A stretch of 6,631 nucleotides of DNA, taken from NCBI GenBank assembly GCA_900550585.1, contig URST01000097.1:1-6631 (forward strand), in the 5' to 3' direction. Each line of letters starts with the position of its first letter. Positions within the stretch are counted from its first letter, which is position 1. Source of the stretch: an uncultured Eubacteriales bacterium (GTDB taxonomy: Bacteria; Bacillota; Clostridia; Oscillospirales; Oscillospiraceae). Of this stretch, positions 1 through 5,159 are shown one piece after another. Made by a program: the position numbers and the translations under genes. The notes below the pieces were generated by a model that did no database searches, was not told the origin of the DNA, and saw nothing but the letters and a program-made list of their open reading frames with translations.

Positions 1-137
1 CGCTCGTTGCAGGCGTACTGGCCGGGATAGGACAGGGGCTTGCGGATGGTCAGCTCATAGCCCTTGCCGAACAGCTTCTCCACCGTCTCCTGGGTCAGAT
101 GGATGTGACGGGCGGAAGTCTCGATCATGAAACTCAT
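1..137 (-). CDS. pduL: PduL-type phosphate acyltransferase, N-terminal fragment
   Basis: Only the first 45 codons are present; the gene runs off the left edge. The translation contains ETSARHIHLTQE and later KLFGKGYELT and PLSYPGQYA, which match the N-terminal PduL domain. The family transfers an acyl group between CoA and phosphate (acetyl- or propanoyl-phosphate formation). The His-x-His pair (residues 11 and 13) corresponds to family zinc ligands. The protein starts almost directly at the catalytic domain, with no N-terminal extension of the sort used for microcompartment targeting, so a cytosolic acetate- or propionate-forming role is likely. The ATG at 137 is preceded by AAAGGAG at good spacing; an in-frame ATG three codons later is less likely. 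It lies 32 bp downstream of the membrane protein gene on the same strand, so the two are probably co-transcribed. Family call is fairly secure; substrate is inferred. Confidence 0.8.
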   Translation of the reverse strand, partial: MSFMIETSARHIHLTQETVEKLFGKGYELTIRKPLSYPGQYACNE

Positions 138-169
138 AGTAAACACTCCTTTGTCTTTTGCCACAATAT

Positions 170-715
170 TTATGATTCCCCGCCGGGGAAACCTTCCTTT
201 TCCGATGCGCGGCGCAGCTCGGTGACGTTGCCGATGTAGAAGTACGCCTTTCCGGCGGGCACGATCTCGCCGGTGACGGACACAAAATCGCCGGAACGCA
301 GGGTCCTGGCCTCTGCCATGGCCTCGTCATTGCCGTCGAAGTGGATCAGCAGTCCGAAGCCGGTGTCGCCGTGGCCGTCCAGATCCAGATGCCACCACGG
401 GAAACGCAGCGTCACCTTCCGCCCGGCGTACTTGCCCTGCTGTCCGTGGGTGTACTCCGACTTCACCTGATCGAAGGAGACAGGCACGATCTCGCCGTCC
501 GGCATGTGGAAGTGGAATCCGCCGTACAGACGGCCCAGCCGCTTTTCCCGGCTGCCCTTCCGGCTGACCATCAGCATGCCCATCAGCACCGCCAGCGCTA
601 TGCCGTACAGGCCGCGTCCCTTCACCACGAACCAGATGCACGCCAGAATGCCCGTCACCAAAATCACGCGGTTGATGGCATCCAGACTCAGCCATATCTC
701 TTTCAGCTTTCTCAT
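170..715 (-). CDS. Hypothetical two-helix membrane protein
   Basis: 181 residues, not recognised as a named family. Two hydrophobic segments at about residues 14-31 (NRVILVTGILACIWFVV) and 35-51 (GLYGIALAVLMGMLMVS) form a short hairpin, followed by a basic stretch (RKGSREKRLGR) that would sit at the cytoplasmic face. The remaining ~115 residues look soluble and rich in beta strands; the segment near the C-terminus (SGDFVSVTGEIVPAGKA) is reminiscent of an OB-like strand pattern, but this is only an impression. Start chosen at ATG 715 because AAAAGGAG lies 7 bases upstream; ATG 721 and the longer reading frame to 778 sit too close to or upstream of that site. It is the first gene of a probable operon with pduL and is transcribed away from lysR. 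No function is assigned. Confidence 0.7.
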   Translation of the reverse strand: MRKLKEIWLSLDAINRVILVTGILACIWFVVKGRGLYGIALAVLMGMLMVSRKGSREKRLGRLYGGFHFHMPDGEIVPVSFDQVKSEYTHGQQGKYAGRKVTLRFPWWHLDLDGHGDTGFGLLIHFDGNDEAMAEARTLRSGDFVSVTGEIVPAGKAYFYIGNVTELRRASEKEGFPGGES

Positions 716-749
716 GCACATTCTCCTTTTCTCTGCTTCCAACCCGTTT

Positions 750-778
750 ATATTACCACATCCCCGGCGCTTATGCAA
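750..778 (-). promoter_or_regulatory. Candidate promoter of membrane protein-pduL operon
   Basis: Read on the minus strand: TTGCAT (778-773), a 17-base spacer, then TAATAT (755-750) with an extended TG two bases upstream of the -10 hexamer. The -35 is poor but the extended -10 compensates. The predicted start would leave a leader of roughly 25-30 bases before the AAAAGGAG site. Confidence 0.5.
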
Positions 779-783
779 GCGCC
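766..783. promoter_or_regulatory. Perfect dyad over the -35 of the leftward promoter
   Basis: GGCGCTT-ATGC-AAGCGCC has perfect 7-bp arms around a 4-base centre. It covers the candidate -35 hexamer (778-773) of the leftward promoter. No T-run follows on either strand, so it is not an obvious terminator. An operator is the more likely reading; the binding protein is unknown. Confidence 0.45.
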
Positions 784-812
784 AAACCGCGCCCGGAAAC
801 GCAAATTTACCC

Positions 813-840
813 TTGCATTCTCCCCGTTTCTTGCTATAAT
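813..840 (+). promoter_or_regulatory. Candidate promoter of lysR
   Basis: TTGCAT (813-818), a 16-base spacer and a perfect TATAAT (835-840). The weak -35 with a consensus -10 suggests a factor-modulated promoter. Transcription would begin near 847-848, leaving a leader of about 47 bases before the lysR start. Confidence 0.6.
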
Positions 841-846
841 CATAGC
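833..846. promoter_or_regulatory. Dyad overlapping the lysR -10 box
   Basis: GCTAT-AATC-ATAGC is an inverted repeat with perfect 5-bp arms that covers the whole TATAAT hexamer of the candidate lysR promoter. A protein bound here would block RNA polymerase. Its CTAT/ATAG half-sites recur in the dyad just downstream (849-865), supporting a shared binding protein, possibly LysR itself. Confidence 0.4.
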
Positions 847-848
847 AG

Positions 849-865
849 ATAGCACAATGTACTAT
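849..865. promoter_or_regulatory. Candidate LysR-type operator at the lysR start
   Basis: ATAGCACAATGTACTAT is a 17-bp near-perfect dyad: ATAG-ACA and TGT-CTAT are mirrored about a central A, with a single mismatched pair (C853/A861). It sits at the predicted transcription start of lysR, a common place for LysR-family autoregulation. The outer bases have ATA-N11-TAT geometry rather than strict T-N11-A. Binding by the adjacent regulator is inferred. Confidence 0.45.
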
Positions 866-894
866 ATCATGTTTTTCTAATAGGAGGCCGTGGT

Positions 895-1791
895 ATGTCT
901 GTCAAGCTGGAATCGTATCGGGTGTTCAAGGAAGTGGCCGAGGTGGGCAACATCACCGCCGCGGCCCAGGCGCTGTATATCTCCCAGTCGGCGGTGAGCC
1001 AGTCCATCAAGCAGCTGGAAAACGACCTGCAGACCCGTCTGTTCTCCCGGAACTCCCGGGGCGTCACGCTGACGGCGGAGGGCAAGATGCTCTACGAGTA
1101 CGTCCGCAGCGCCATGGGTCTGCTGGAGACCGGCGAGGCCAAGCTGTCCCAGACCCGGGAGCTGCAGATGGGCCAGCTGGTCATCGGTGCCAGCGACACC
1201 GTCACCAGCCAGTTCCTGCTGCCCTATCTGGACAGCTTCCACCGGGAGCACCCCGCCATCCACATCCAGATCATCTCCGGCCGCAGCCATAAGGTGCTGG
1301 GCCTGCTGCGCTCCGGCAAGGTGGACATCGCCTTTGCCAGCACCCCCACGGATCTGACATCGCTGGAGACGTATCCCTGTTTCCCCACCCACTCCATCTT
1401 CGTGGCCGGTGCCGAGTATCCCTGCGACTTCGACCATGTCTACTCGCTGGAGGAGATCTCCGCCTTTCCCCTGATCCTGCTGGAGCGCAAGGCCTCCAGC
1501 CGCCTGTATCTGGAGCGCTTCTTCCTCCAGAACGGCCTGAAGCTGACCCCGGAGATCGAGCTGGGCGCCCGCAGCCTGCTGGTGGATCTGGCCGCCATCG
1601 GCTTCGGCGTGGCCGGCGTCACGGAGGAGTTCGTCGCCCGCGATCTGGAGAGCGGCCGCCTGCACCGACTCAAGACCTCCTTCCAGATCCCGCCCCGCTC
1701 CGTGGATATGTGCATGCTGCGGGACGTGCCCCAGACTGCCGCGGCGGAGCGCTTCGCCGCTTTTGTCAAGGAGAGCCTGCCGCAGGCCTGA
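895..1791 (+). CDS. LysR-family transcriptional regulator
   Basis: 298 residues, normal length for the family. The N-terminal winged helix-turn-helix spans about residues 1-62, with the characteristic helices NITAAAQALYISQSAVSQSI (19-38) and the following QLENDLQTRLFSR and GVTLTAEG motifs. A linker helix follows (about 62-90), then the periplasmic-binding-like effector domain from about residue 92 (LVIGASDTV onward) to the end. The ATG at 895 has AGGAGG 7 bases upstream. It is transcribed divergently from the membrane protein-pduL pair, the classical arrangement in which a LysR protein controls its divergent neighbour and itself; the following xpt-guaA pair is an alternative target. No clear intrinsic terminator follows, so read-through into xpt is possible. 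Effector and regulon cannot be told from sequence. The overall sequence recalls the CysL/CbbR-like branch, but I would not name it. Confidence 0.92.
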   Translation: MSVKLESYRVFKEVAEVGNITAAAQALYISQSAVSQSIKQLENDLQTRLFSRNSRGVTLTAEGKMLYEYVRSAMGLLETGEAKLSQTRELQMGQLVIGASDTVTSQFLLPYLDSFHREHPAIHIQIISGRSHKVLGLLRSGKVDIAFASTPTDLTSLETYPCFPTHSIFVAGAEYPCDFDHVYSLEEISAFPLILLERKASSRLYLERFFLQNGLKLTPEIELGARSLLVDLAAIGFGVAGVTEEFVARDLESGRLHRLKTSFQIPPRSVDMCMLRDVPQTAAAERFAAFVKESLPQA

Positions 1792-1863
1792 CCGGCTCCC
1801 TTTCCTCCGGTAAAACCCACAAAAAACCTGAAAAACCGCTGGAATATTCTGCATTTTTCCCTG

Positions 1864-1895
1864 TTGCTTTTCTGCCCGAAATCGGGCAGTATAGA
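1864..1895 (+). promoter_or_regulatory. Possible xpt promoter with over-long spacer
   Basis: TTGCTT (1864-1869) and TATAGA (1890-1895) are the best promoter-like hexamers in the xpt leader, but they are 20 bases apart instead of 17. An 18-bp palindrome fills that spacer. A 19-20 bp spacer holding a dyad is the arrangement of MerR-type activated promoters. The reading is tentative; xpt may instead be transcribed from the lysR promoter. Confidence 0.3.
1872..1889. promoter_or_regulatory. Perfect-arm palindrome in the xpt leader
   Basis: CTGCCCG-AAAT-CGGGCAG has perfect 7-bp arms. It could be an operator in DNA or a stable GC-rich hairpin in RNA. It is followed by TATAGAAC rather than a T-run, so a simple intrinsic terminator is unlikely, although a short T5 run exists further on at 1904-1908. 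It does not match the purine riboswitch core or a convincing PurR box pair. Confidence 0.45.
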
Positions 1896-1904
1896 ACTAA
1901 TACT
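1888..1904. promoter_or_regulatory. T-N11-A dyad upstream of xpt
   Basis: AGTAT-AGAACTA-ATACT has perfect 5-bp arms and T-N11-A geometry (T1890, A1902), the generic LysR-family binding signature. It overlaps the possible -10 of xpt and ends just before the ribosome binding region. A T-N11-A match in A/T-rich DNA is common by chance, so this is only a candidate. Confidence 0.3.
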
Positions 1905-1925
1905 TTTTGAGAGGAAGTGGTGACC

Positions 1926-2504
1926 ATGCAGCAGCTGAAGGAGCGCATCCTGCGGGAGGGGCGTGTTCTCCCCGGAAACATCATCAAGGTGGACGGTTTT
2001 CTCAATCACCGGGTGGATACGGCCCTGATGGGCGCTATGGCGGACGAATTTGCCAAGTATTTTGATGTAAAGAATATCACGATGGTGCTGACCGCCGAGG
2101 CCAGCGGTATTGCTCTGGCTACGATCTGCGCCGAGAGATATGGTGTCCCCATGGTTTTCGCCAAGAAAGCCAAGAGCGACAATATCGAGGGCGGCCTGTA
2201 CCAGAGCGATATTTTTTCCTATACCTATAAAAAGAAAGTGACCCTGCTGGTGTCCCAGGACTGGATCCACGCCGATGACCGTGTGCTCATCATCGACGAC
2301 TTCATGGCCAAGGGCTACGCCATGCGCGGCCTCATCGACATCGTCAACAAGGCCGGCGCCACGCTGGCCGGCATCGGTGTTGCCGTGGAGAAGGGCTTCC
2401 AGGACGGCGGCGACAGCCTCCGCCGGGAGGGCTACCCCATCCACTCTCTGGCCATCATCGACAGCGCTGAGGACGGCGTCATCCGCTTCCGGGAGGGTAC
2501 CTGA
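1926..2504 (+). CDS. xpt: Xanthine phosphoribosyltransferase
   Basis: 192 residues, close to the ~194 of Bacillus subtilis Xpt and alignable from end to end by eye. The enzyme joins xanthine to PRPP to give XMP in the cytosol. The PRPP-binding motif VLIIDDFMAKG is at about residues 120-130. Other family landmarks are KVDGFLNHRVD (21-31), TAEASGIALA (56-65) and GVPMVFAKK (73-81). Start chosen at ATG 1926 because homologues begin about here; GAGAGG lies 11 bases upstream, slightly long, and GTG at 1920 (spacing about 5) is a real alternative giving two extra residues. The stop at 2502-2504 is one base before guaA, so the products act in sequence: XMP made here is the substrate of GuaA. No guanine/xanthine riboswitch is recognisable in the 134-bp leader. 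Confidence 0.93.
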   Translation: MQQLKERILREGRVLPGNIIKVDGFLNHRVDTALMGAMADEFAKYFDVKNITMVLTAEASGIALATICAERYGVPMVFAKKAKSDNIEGGLYQSDIFSYTYKKKVTLLVSQDWIHADDRVLIIDDFMAKGYAMRGLIDIVNKAGATLAGIGVAVEKGFQDGGDSLRREGYPIHSLAIIDSAEDGVIRFREGT

Positions 2505-2505
2505 C

Positions 2506-4035
2506 ATGAAGAAAGTCCTTGTCTTGGATTTCGGCGGCCAGTATAACCTGCTGGTGGCCCGCCGCGTCCGCGAGTGCGGCGTCTACTGCGAGATCAAGTC
2601 CTACCGCATCTCCATGGACGAGGTGCACGCCTTCGCCCCTGACGCGCTGATCTTCACCGGCGGCCCCGCCACCGTGTTCGAGCCCAACGCCCCCATGGTG
2701 GACAGATCCCTGTTTGAGCTGGGCATCCCCGTGCTGGGCATCTGCTACGGCCAGCAGCTGATGATGCACCTGCTGGGCGGCCAGTGCCGCAAGGCGGAGA
2801 CCCGGGAGTACGGCAAGATCCAGCTGACCCACGGCACCTCCCCCCTGTTCGAGGGCGTGCCCGAGACATCCGTGTGCTGGATGAGCCACGGCGTAGAGGT
2901 AGAGCAGCTGGCCCCCGGCTTCGCGGCCATCGCCCATACCGACGGCTGCCAGCACGCCGCCGTCTGCTGCGCCGGGAAAAACCTGTACGGCGTGCAGTTC
3001 CATCCCGAGGTGCTGCACACCGAATACGGCAAGGAGATCCTGCAGAACTTCCTGTACCGCATCTGCGGTTTCCGGCCCGAGTGGTCCATGGCCTCCTATC
3101 TGGAGGAGGCAGTGGCCGAGTGCCGCCGCCAGATCGGCAGCGGCCGCGTGCTGCTGGCTCTGTCCGGCGGCGTGGACAGCTCCGTGGCCGCCGCCCTGCT
3201 CCAGCGCGCCGTGGGCGACCAGCTGACCTGCATTTTCGTGGATCACGGCCTGCTGCGCAAGGACGAAGGCGGTCAGGTGGAGCAGGTCATGAAGCACCAG
3301 TTCCATGTGGATGTCCGCCGTGTCAACGCCGGCCCCCGGTTCCTGGGCAAGCTGGCCGGGGTCACCGATCCCGAGCGCAAGCGCAAGATCATCGGCGAGG
3401 AGTTCATCCGCGTCTTTGAGGAGGAGGCCAAGAAGATCGGCGCCGTGGACTTCCTGGCCCAGGGCACCATCTATCCCGACGTGGTGGAGTCCGGTCTGGG
3501 CGGCGAGTCCGCCGTAATCAAGAGCCACCACAACGTGGGCGGTCTCCCCGACTGCGTGGACTTCAAGGAGATCGTGGAACCGTTGCGCCGCCTGTTCAAG
3601 GACGAGGTGCGCCAGCTGGGCACCGAGCTGGGCCTGCCCGATGAATTGGTGTGGCGCCAGCCCTTCCCCGGCCCCGGCCTTGCCATCCGCGTCATCGGCG
3701 AGATCACCGAGGAAAAGCTGTCCATCCTGCGGGATGCCGACGCCATCTTCCGCGAGGAGATGAAGCTGGCGGGTCTGGACCGCACCACCAGCCAGTTCTT
3801 CGCGGTGCTCACCGATCTGCGCAGCGTGGGCGTCATGGGCGATGAGCGCACCTACGACTATACGCTGGCCCTGCGGGCCGTGCAGTCCCAGGACTTCATG
3901 ACCGCCACCTGGTCCCGCCTGCCCTATGAGCTGCTGGACAAGGTCTCCGGCCGCATCGTGGGCGAGGTCAAGCACATCAACCGCATCTGCTACGACATCA
4001 CCTCCAAGCCCCCCGCCACCGTGGAGTGGGAATAA
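2506..4035 (+). CDS. guaA: GMP synthase (glutamine-hydrolysing)
   Basis: 509 residues, full length. It converts XMP, ATP and glutamine to GMP. Domains in order: class I glutamine amidotransferase (1-190) with nucleophile Cys80 in GICYGQQ and His166/Glu168 in QFHPEV; ATP pyrophosphatase domain with PP-loop LSGGVDSS (219-226); and the C-terminal dimerisation domain, with the diagnostic ending RICYDITSKPPATVEWE (493-509). ATG 2506 follows GGGAGG inside the end of xpt, indicating translational coupling. Minor departures from the sequences I remember are GICYGQQ where GICYGMQ is common, and MSHGVEV where MSHGD is usual; the catalytic residues are intact. The far 3' end is the apparent insertion point of the mobile element, and the reading frame is restored to a normal C-terminus. 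Confidence 0.97.
   Translation: MKKVLVLDFGGQYNLLVARRVRECGVYCEIKSYRISMDEVHAFAPDALIFTGGPATVFEPNAPMVDRSLFELGIPVLGICYGQQLMMHLLGGQCRKAETREYGKIQLTHGTSPLFEGVPETSVCWMSHGVEVEQLAPGFAAIAHTDGCQHAAVCCAGKNLYGVQFHPEVLHTEYGKEILQNFLYRICGFRPEWSMASYLEEAVAECRRQIGSGRVLLALSGGVDSSVAAALLQRAVGDQLTCIFVDHGLLRKDEGGQVEQVMKHQFHVDVRRVNAGPRFLGKLAGVTDPERKRKIIGEEFIRVFEEEAKKIGAVDFLAQGTIYPDVVESGLGGESAVIKSHHNVGGLPDCVDFKEIVEPLRRLFKDEVRQLGTELGLPDELVWRQPFPGPGLAIRVIGEITEEKLSILRDADAIFREEMKLAGLDRTTSQFFAVLTDLRSVGVMGDERTYDYTLALRAVQSQDFMTATWSRLPYELLDKVSGRIVGEVKHINRICYDITSKPPATVEWE
4003..4035. other. Probable attachment site at guaA 3' end
   Basis: The conserved last codons of guaA directly abut a region carrying integrase-type direct repeats, a repressor, Xis and Int. 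The 3' end of guaA is a known target of tyrosine-recombinase islands, in which the att core duplicates the end of the gene and leaves it intact. The exact core cannot be placed because the second copy, at the far end of the element, is outside the window. Boundaries given are approximate. Confidence 0.45.
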
Positions 4036-4040
4036 CTGAC

Positions 4041-4074
4041 AAAACCCGCAAAGCCTTGAAAACACTGGGTTTTT
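4041..4074 (+). terminator. Possible weak terminator after guaA
   Basis: AAAACCC (4041-4047) pairs with GGGTTTT (4067-4073) across a 19-base loop, and a T-run (4070-4074) follows. The stem has only three G-C pairs and the loop is long, so termination would be weak. Because it lies beyond the likely att core it may belong to the element rather than the host. Confidence 0.4.
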
Positions 4075-4092
4075 GAAGCGGAAACGGGGCAT

Positions 4093-4112
4093 TTGATAGC
4101 AAATTGATAGCA
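4093..4112 (+). repeat. Twin 9-bp direct repeats, likely integrase arm sites
   Basis: TTGATAGCA occurs at 4093-4101 and again at 4104-4112, separated by AA. The 11-bp period places both copies on nearly the same face of the helix. Short direct repeats inside the element close to the att core are typical arm-type sites bound by the N-terminal domain of Tn916/lambda-like integrases, and the integrase encoded downstream has such a domain. Binding is inferred. Confidence 0.6.
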
Positions 4113-4185
4113 GATACCAAAACCGGATTTACTTTGCTCACTCCTGTATAGCGGGTGGTTTGCGGGTAAATCCTCCATATCCTAA

Positions 4186-4229
4186 GAAAAAGGTCTTGCT
4201 GACTTTCACCAGTCGGCAAGACCTTTTTT
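4186..4229. terminator. Strong bidirectional terminator
   Basis: A stem of about 18 bp (4187-4204 with 4211-4228) closes a 6-base loop, TTCACC. All positions pair if one G-T wobble (4200/4215) is allowed. The A5 run on the left and T6 run on the right make it functional in both directions. On the minus strand it ends the Xre-type gene, whose stop codon is at 4231-4233. On the plus strand it blocks transcription from guaA into the element. Confidence 0.88.
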
Positions 4230-4230
4230 G

Positions 4231-4764
4231 CTATTTGTCTTTTCTCTGTTTCTTCAATCCTTTTATCAGAGCATCGCTTAATTCCTTCGAGGGGACTTTG
4301 GCCCACCGCTGGGTGGTGTCATACTTGGGGTAGTTGTACCGCCAGCGGTCATAGTCCTCCTTGGTGATCTCCCCGGCCTCCAACTTCGCCGCCTGTTCCC
4401 GCCACGCAATCAAGATTTTGTTCAACTCACTGGCTTGACGGCCTCCCTGGAAAATATCTGCTTGCAGGCAGGCACGTCCATCCGCCTCTATCACTTTCAG
4501 ACTGTAAACATCCTCCAAGGCGAACAGCGTATGGGCCAAACCTATGTAGTTGTCTATGTCCGGGACGCTCAACGCCTGGGGCGATACATCTAAAGTATGA
4601 GCCAGGGCAGCGGTCAAATCGGCCTTCGGCGTCCGGGTGCCTGTTTCGTACTGTGCCAGACGAACATCGGCGGAACGCTCTGGAAAGCCCACCGCCATAC
4701 CAAGATACTTCTGTGTCATACCCCGGAGGGTGCGGAAAAAATGGATGCGCTCTCCTATTGCCAT
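4231..4764 (-). CDS. Xre-family HTH repressor of the element
   Basis: 177 residues. The N-terminal ~62 residues are a Cro/C1-type helix-turn-helix (IGERIHFFRTLRGMTQKYLG, then RLAQYETGTRTPKADLTAAL and HTLDVSPQAL). The remainder is a helical, charged C-terminal part ending in a basic tail (KGLKKQRKDK); proteins of this build occur beside integrases in clostridial elements. ATG 4764 is chosen since AGGAG lies 9 bases upstream; the in-frame TTG at 4773 abuts the ribosome binding site. It diverges from the xis-int operon, and operator-like repeats lie in its own promoter and in the xis promoter, so an autoregulated repressor of excision genes is the natural reading. No peptidase domain or RecA-cleavable dyad is apparent, so the induction signal is unknown. 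Confidence 0.88.
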   Translation of the reverse strand: MAIGERIHFFRTLRGMTQKYLGMAVGFPERSADVRLAQYETGTRTPKADLTAALAHTLDVSPQALSVPDIDNYIGLAHTLFALEDVYSLKVIEADGRACLQADIFQGGRQASELNKILIAWREQAAKLEAGEITKEDYDRWRYNYPKYDTTQRWAKVPSKELSDALIKGLKKQRKDK

Positions 4765-4801
4765 AAATGCCAACTCCTATCTGGTGGTTTCTGTCGAAAG
4801 T

Positions 4802-4831
4802 AGTATAACATATTCGCTTAGTAACAGTCAA
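4802..4831 (-). promoter_or_regulatory. Promoter of the Xre repressor gene
   Basis: On the minus strand TTGACT (4831-4826), an 18-base spacer and TATACT (4807-4802), each one mismatch from consensus. The predicted start near 4795 gives a leader of about 30 bases. A copy of the ACTAAGC half-site lies in the spacer. Confidence 0.75.
4806..4822. promoter_or_regulatory. Candidate Xre operator O3 (repressor promoter)
   Basis: On the plus strand TAAC-ATATTC-GCTTAGT has the same spacing as the two operators in front of xis but only one good half-site (GCTTAGT). On the minus strand it begins ACTAAGC and matches the O1 site at 13 of the first 16 positions. It lies in the -10/spacer region of the repressor promoter, consistent with weaker autoregulation. 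Confidence 0.55.
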
Positions 4832-4874
4832 GAGTATCTTAAACAAAAAAGTTAAAAATTATTCCGCAAGCCAC

Positions 4875-4903
4875 TTGACAAAGCAAATTTGCTTAGTTAT
4901 AAT
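4875..4903 (+). promoter_or_regulatory. Consensus sigma70 promoter of xis-int operon
   Basis: TTGACA (4875-4880), exactly 17 bases, TATAAT (4898-4903): a perfect match to the housekeeping promoter. Such a promoter would fire constantly unless repressed, and a perfect 14-bp palindrome occupies the spacer. Start predicted near 4910, leader about 46 bases. Confidence 0.9.
4881..4897. promoter_or_regulatory. Candidate Xre operator O1 (spacer of xis promoter)
   Basis: AAGCAAATTTGCTT is a perfect 14-bp palindrome immediately followed by AGT, lying entirely between the -35 and -10 of the xis promoter. It has the AAGC-N6-GCTTAGT form shared with O2. A repressor bound here would exclude RNA polymerase. 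Confidence 0.7.
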
Positions 4904-4908
4904 AGATT

Positions 4909-4925
4909 AAGCATAAAGGCTTAGT
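4909..4925. promoter_or_regulatory. Candidate Xre operator O2 (start of xis transcript)
   Basis: AAGC-ATAAAG-GCTTAGT repeats the O1 geometry exactly, 28 bp downstream of it (centre to centre), over the predicted transcription start. Only the outer half-sites are conserved; the six central bases differ, as expected for a dimer contacting two major grooves. Confidence 0.65.
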
Positions 4926-4955
4926 TTTCGAGCCGTGAAAGGAGGTGAGCGCACA

Positions 4956-5156
4956 ATGGCAAGCACTATGTTCATGCGGGTGGACGAGGTAGCGGAGGAA
5001 TTAGGGGTTTCTGTCCCCTATGCCTATAAGCTGATTCGTTCCATGAATGCGGAGTTGAAAAAGACGGGCTGTATTACCATTTCAGGCCGGATCGACCGCA
5101 AATTCTTCCACGAAAAATTTTATGGCACAAGAGGCCAGAGCGAAAGGAGTGATTAA
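4956..5156 (+). CDS. Excisionase-like HTH DNA-binding protein
   Basis: 66 residues, basic. A helix-turn-helix at about residues 9-28 (VDEVAEELGVSVPYAYKLIR) is followed by a short wing-like stretch (TISGRIDRKFF, about 42-52), the MerR-like winged fold of small excisionases. Such proteins bend DNA beside att and steer the integrase towards excision. ATG 4956 is chosen because GGAGGTGA (4941-4948) lies 7 bases upstream; a GTG at 4935 would precede that site. It is the first gene of the operon, with its stop three bases before the integrase start. The pairing with the integrase is the main support for an Xis role; a purely regulatory role cannot be excluded. Confidence 0.8.
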   Translation: MASTMFMRVDEVAEELGVSVPYAYKLIRSMNAELKKTGCITISGRIDRKFFHEKFYGTRGQSERSD

Positions 5157-5159
5157 CCT

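Noticed and set aside
1776..1788. GCCTG-CCG-CAGGC hairpin at the end of lysR
   Set aside because: It lies in coding sequence, has a 3-base loop and no following T-run.
1791..1811. ACCGG...CCGGT inverted repeat after lysR as a terminator
   Set aside because: Only a 5-bp stem with an 11-base loop and no T-run afterwards.
1812..1843. Resemblance of the A-rich post-lysR stretch (AAAACCC-CAAA...) to the sequence after guaA at 4041, as a second att site
   Set aside because: Similarity is gapped and low-complexity, and no mobile genes lie between the two; probably chance.
1792..1925. Purine riboswitch ahead of xpt
   Set aside because: None of the conserved junction sequences or the paired-loop hairpins are recognisable by eye.
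877..2507. Long minus-strand frames opposite lysR and xpt
   Set aside because: Antisense shadows with low-complexity products and no convincing start sites.
2479..4092. 537-codon open frame on the minus strand opposite guaA
   Set aside because: It is antisense to an unmistakable guaA; long antisense frames are expected in G/C-rich third-position genes, and the His/Ala/Gly/Gln-rich product resembles no protein.
3998..4306. Minus-strand frame across the guaA/element junction
   Set aside because: It runs through the strong terminator, the att region and the end of the Xre gene in another frame; no ribosome binding site or recognisable product.
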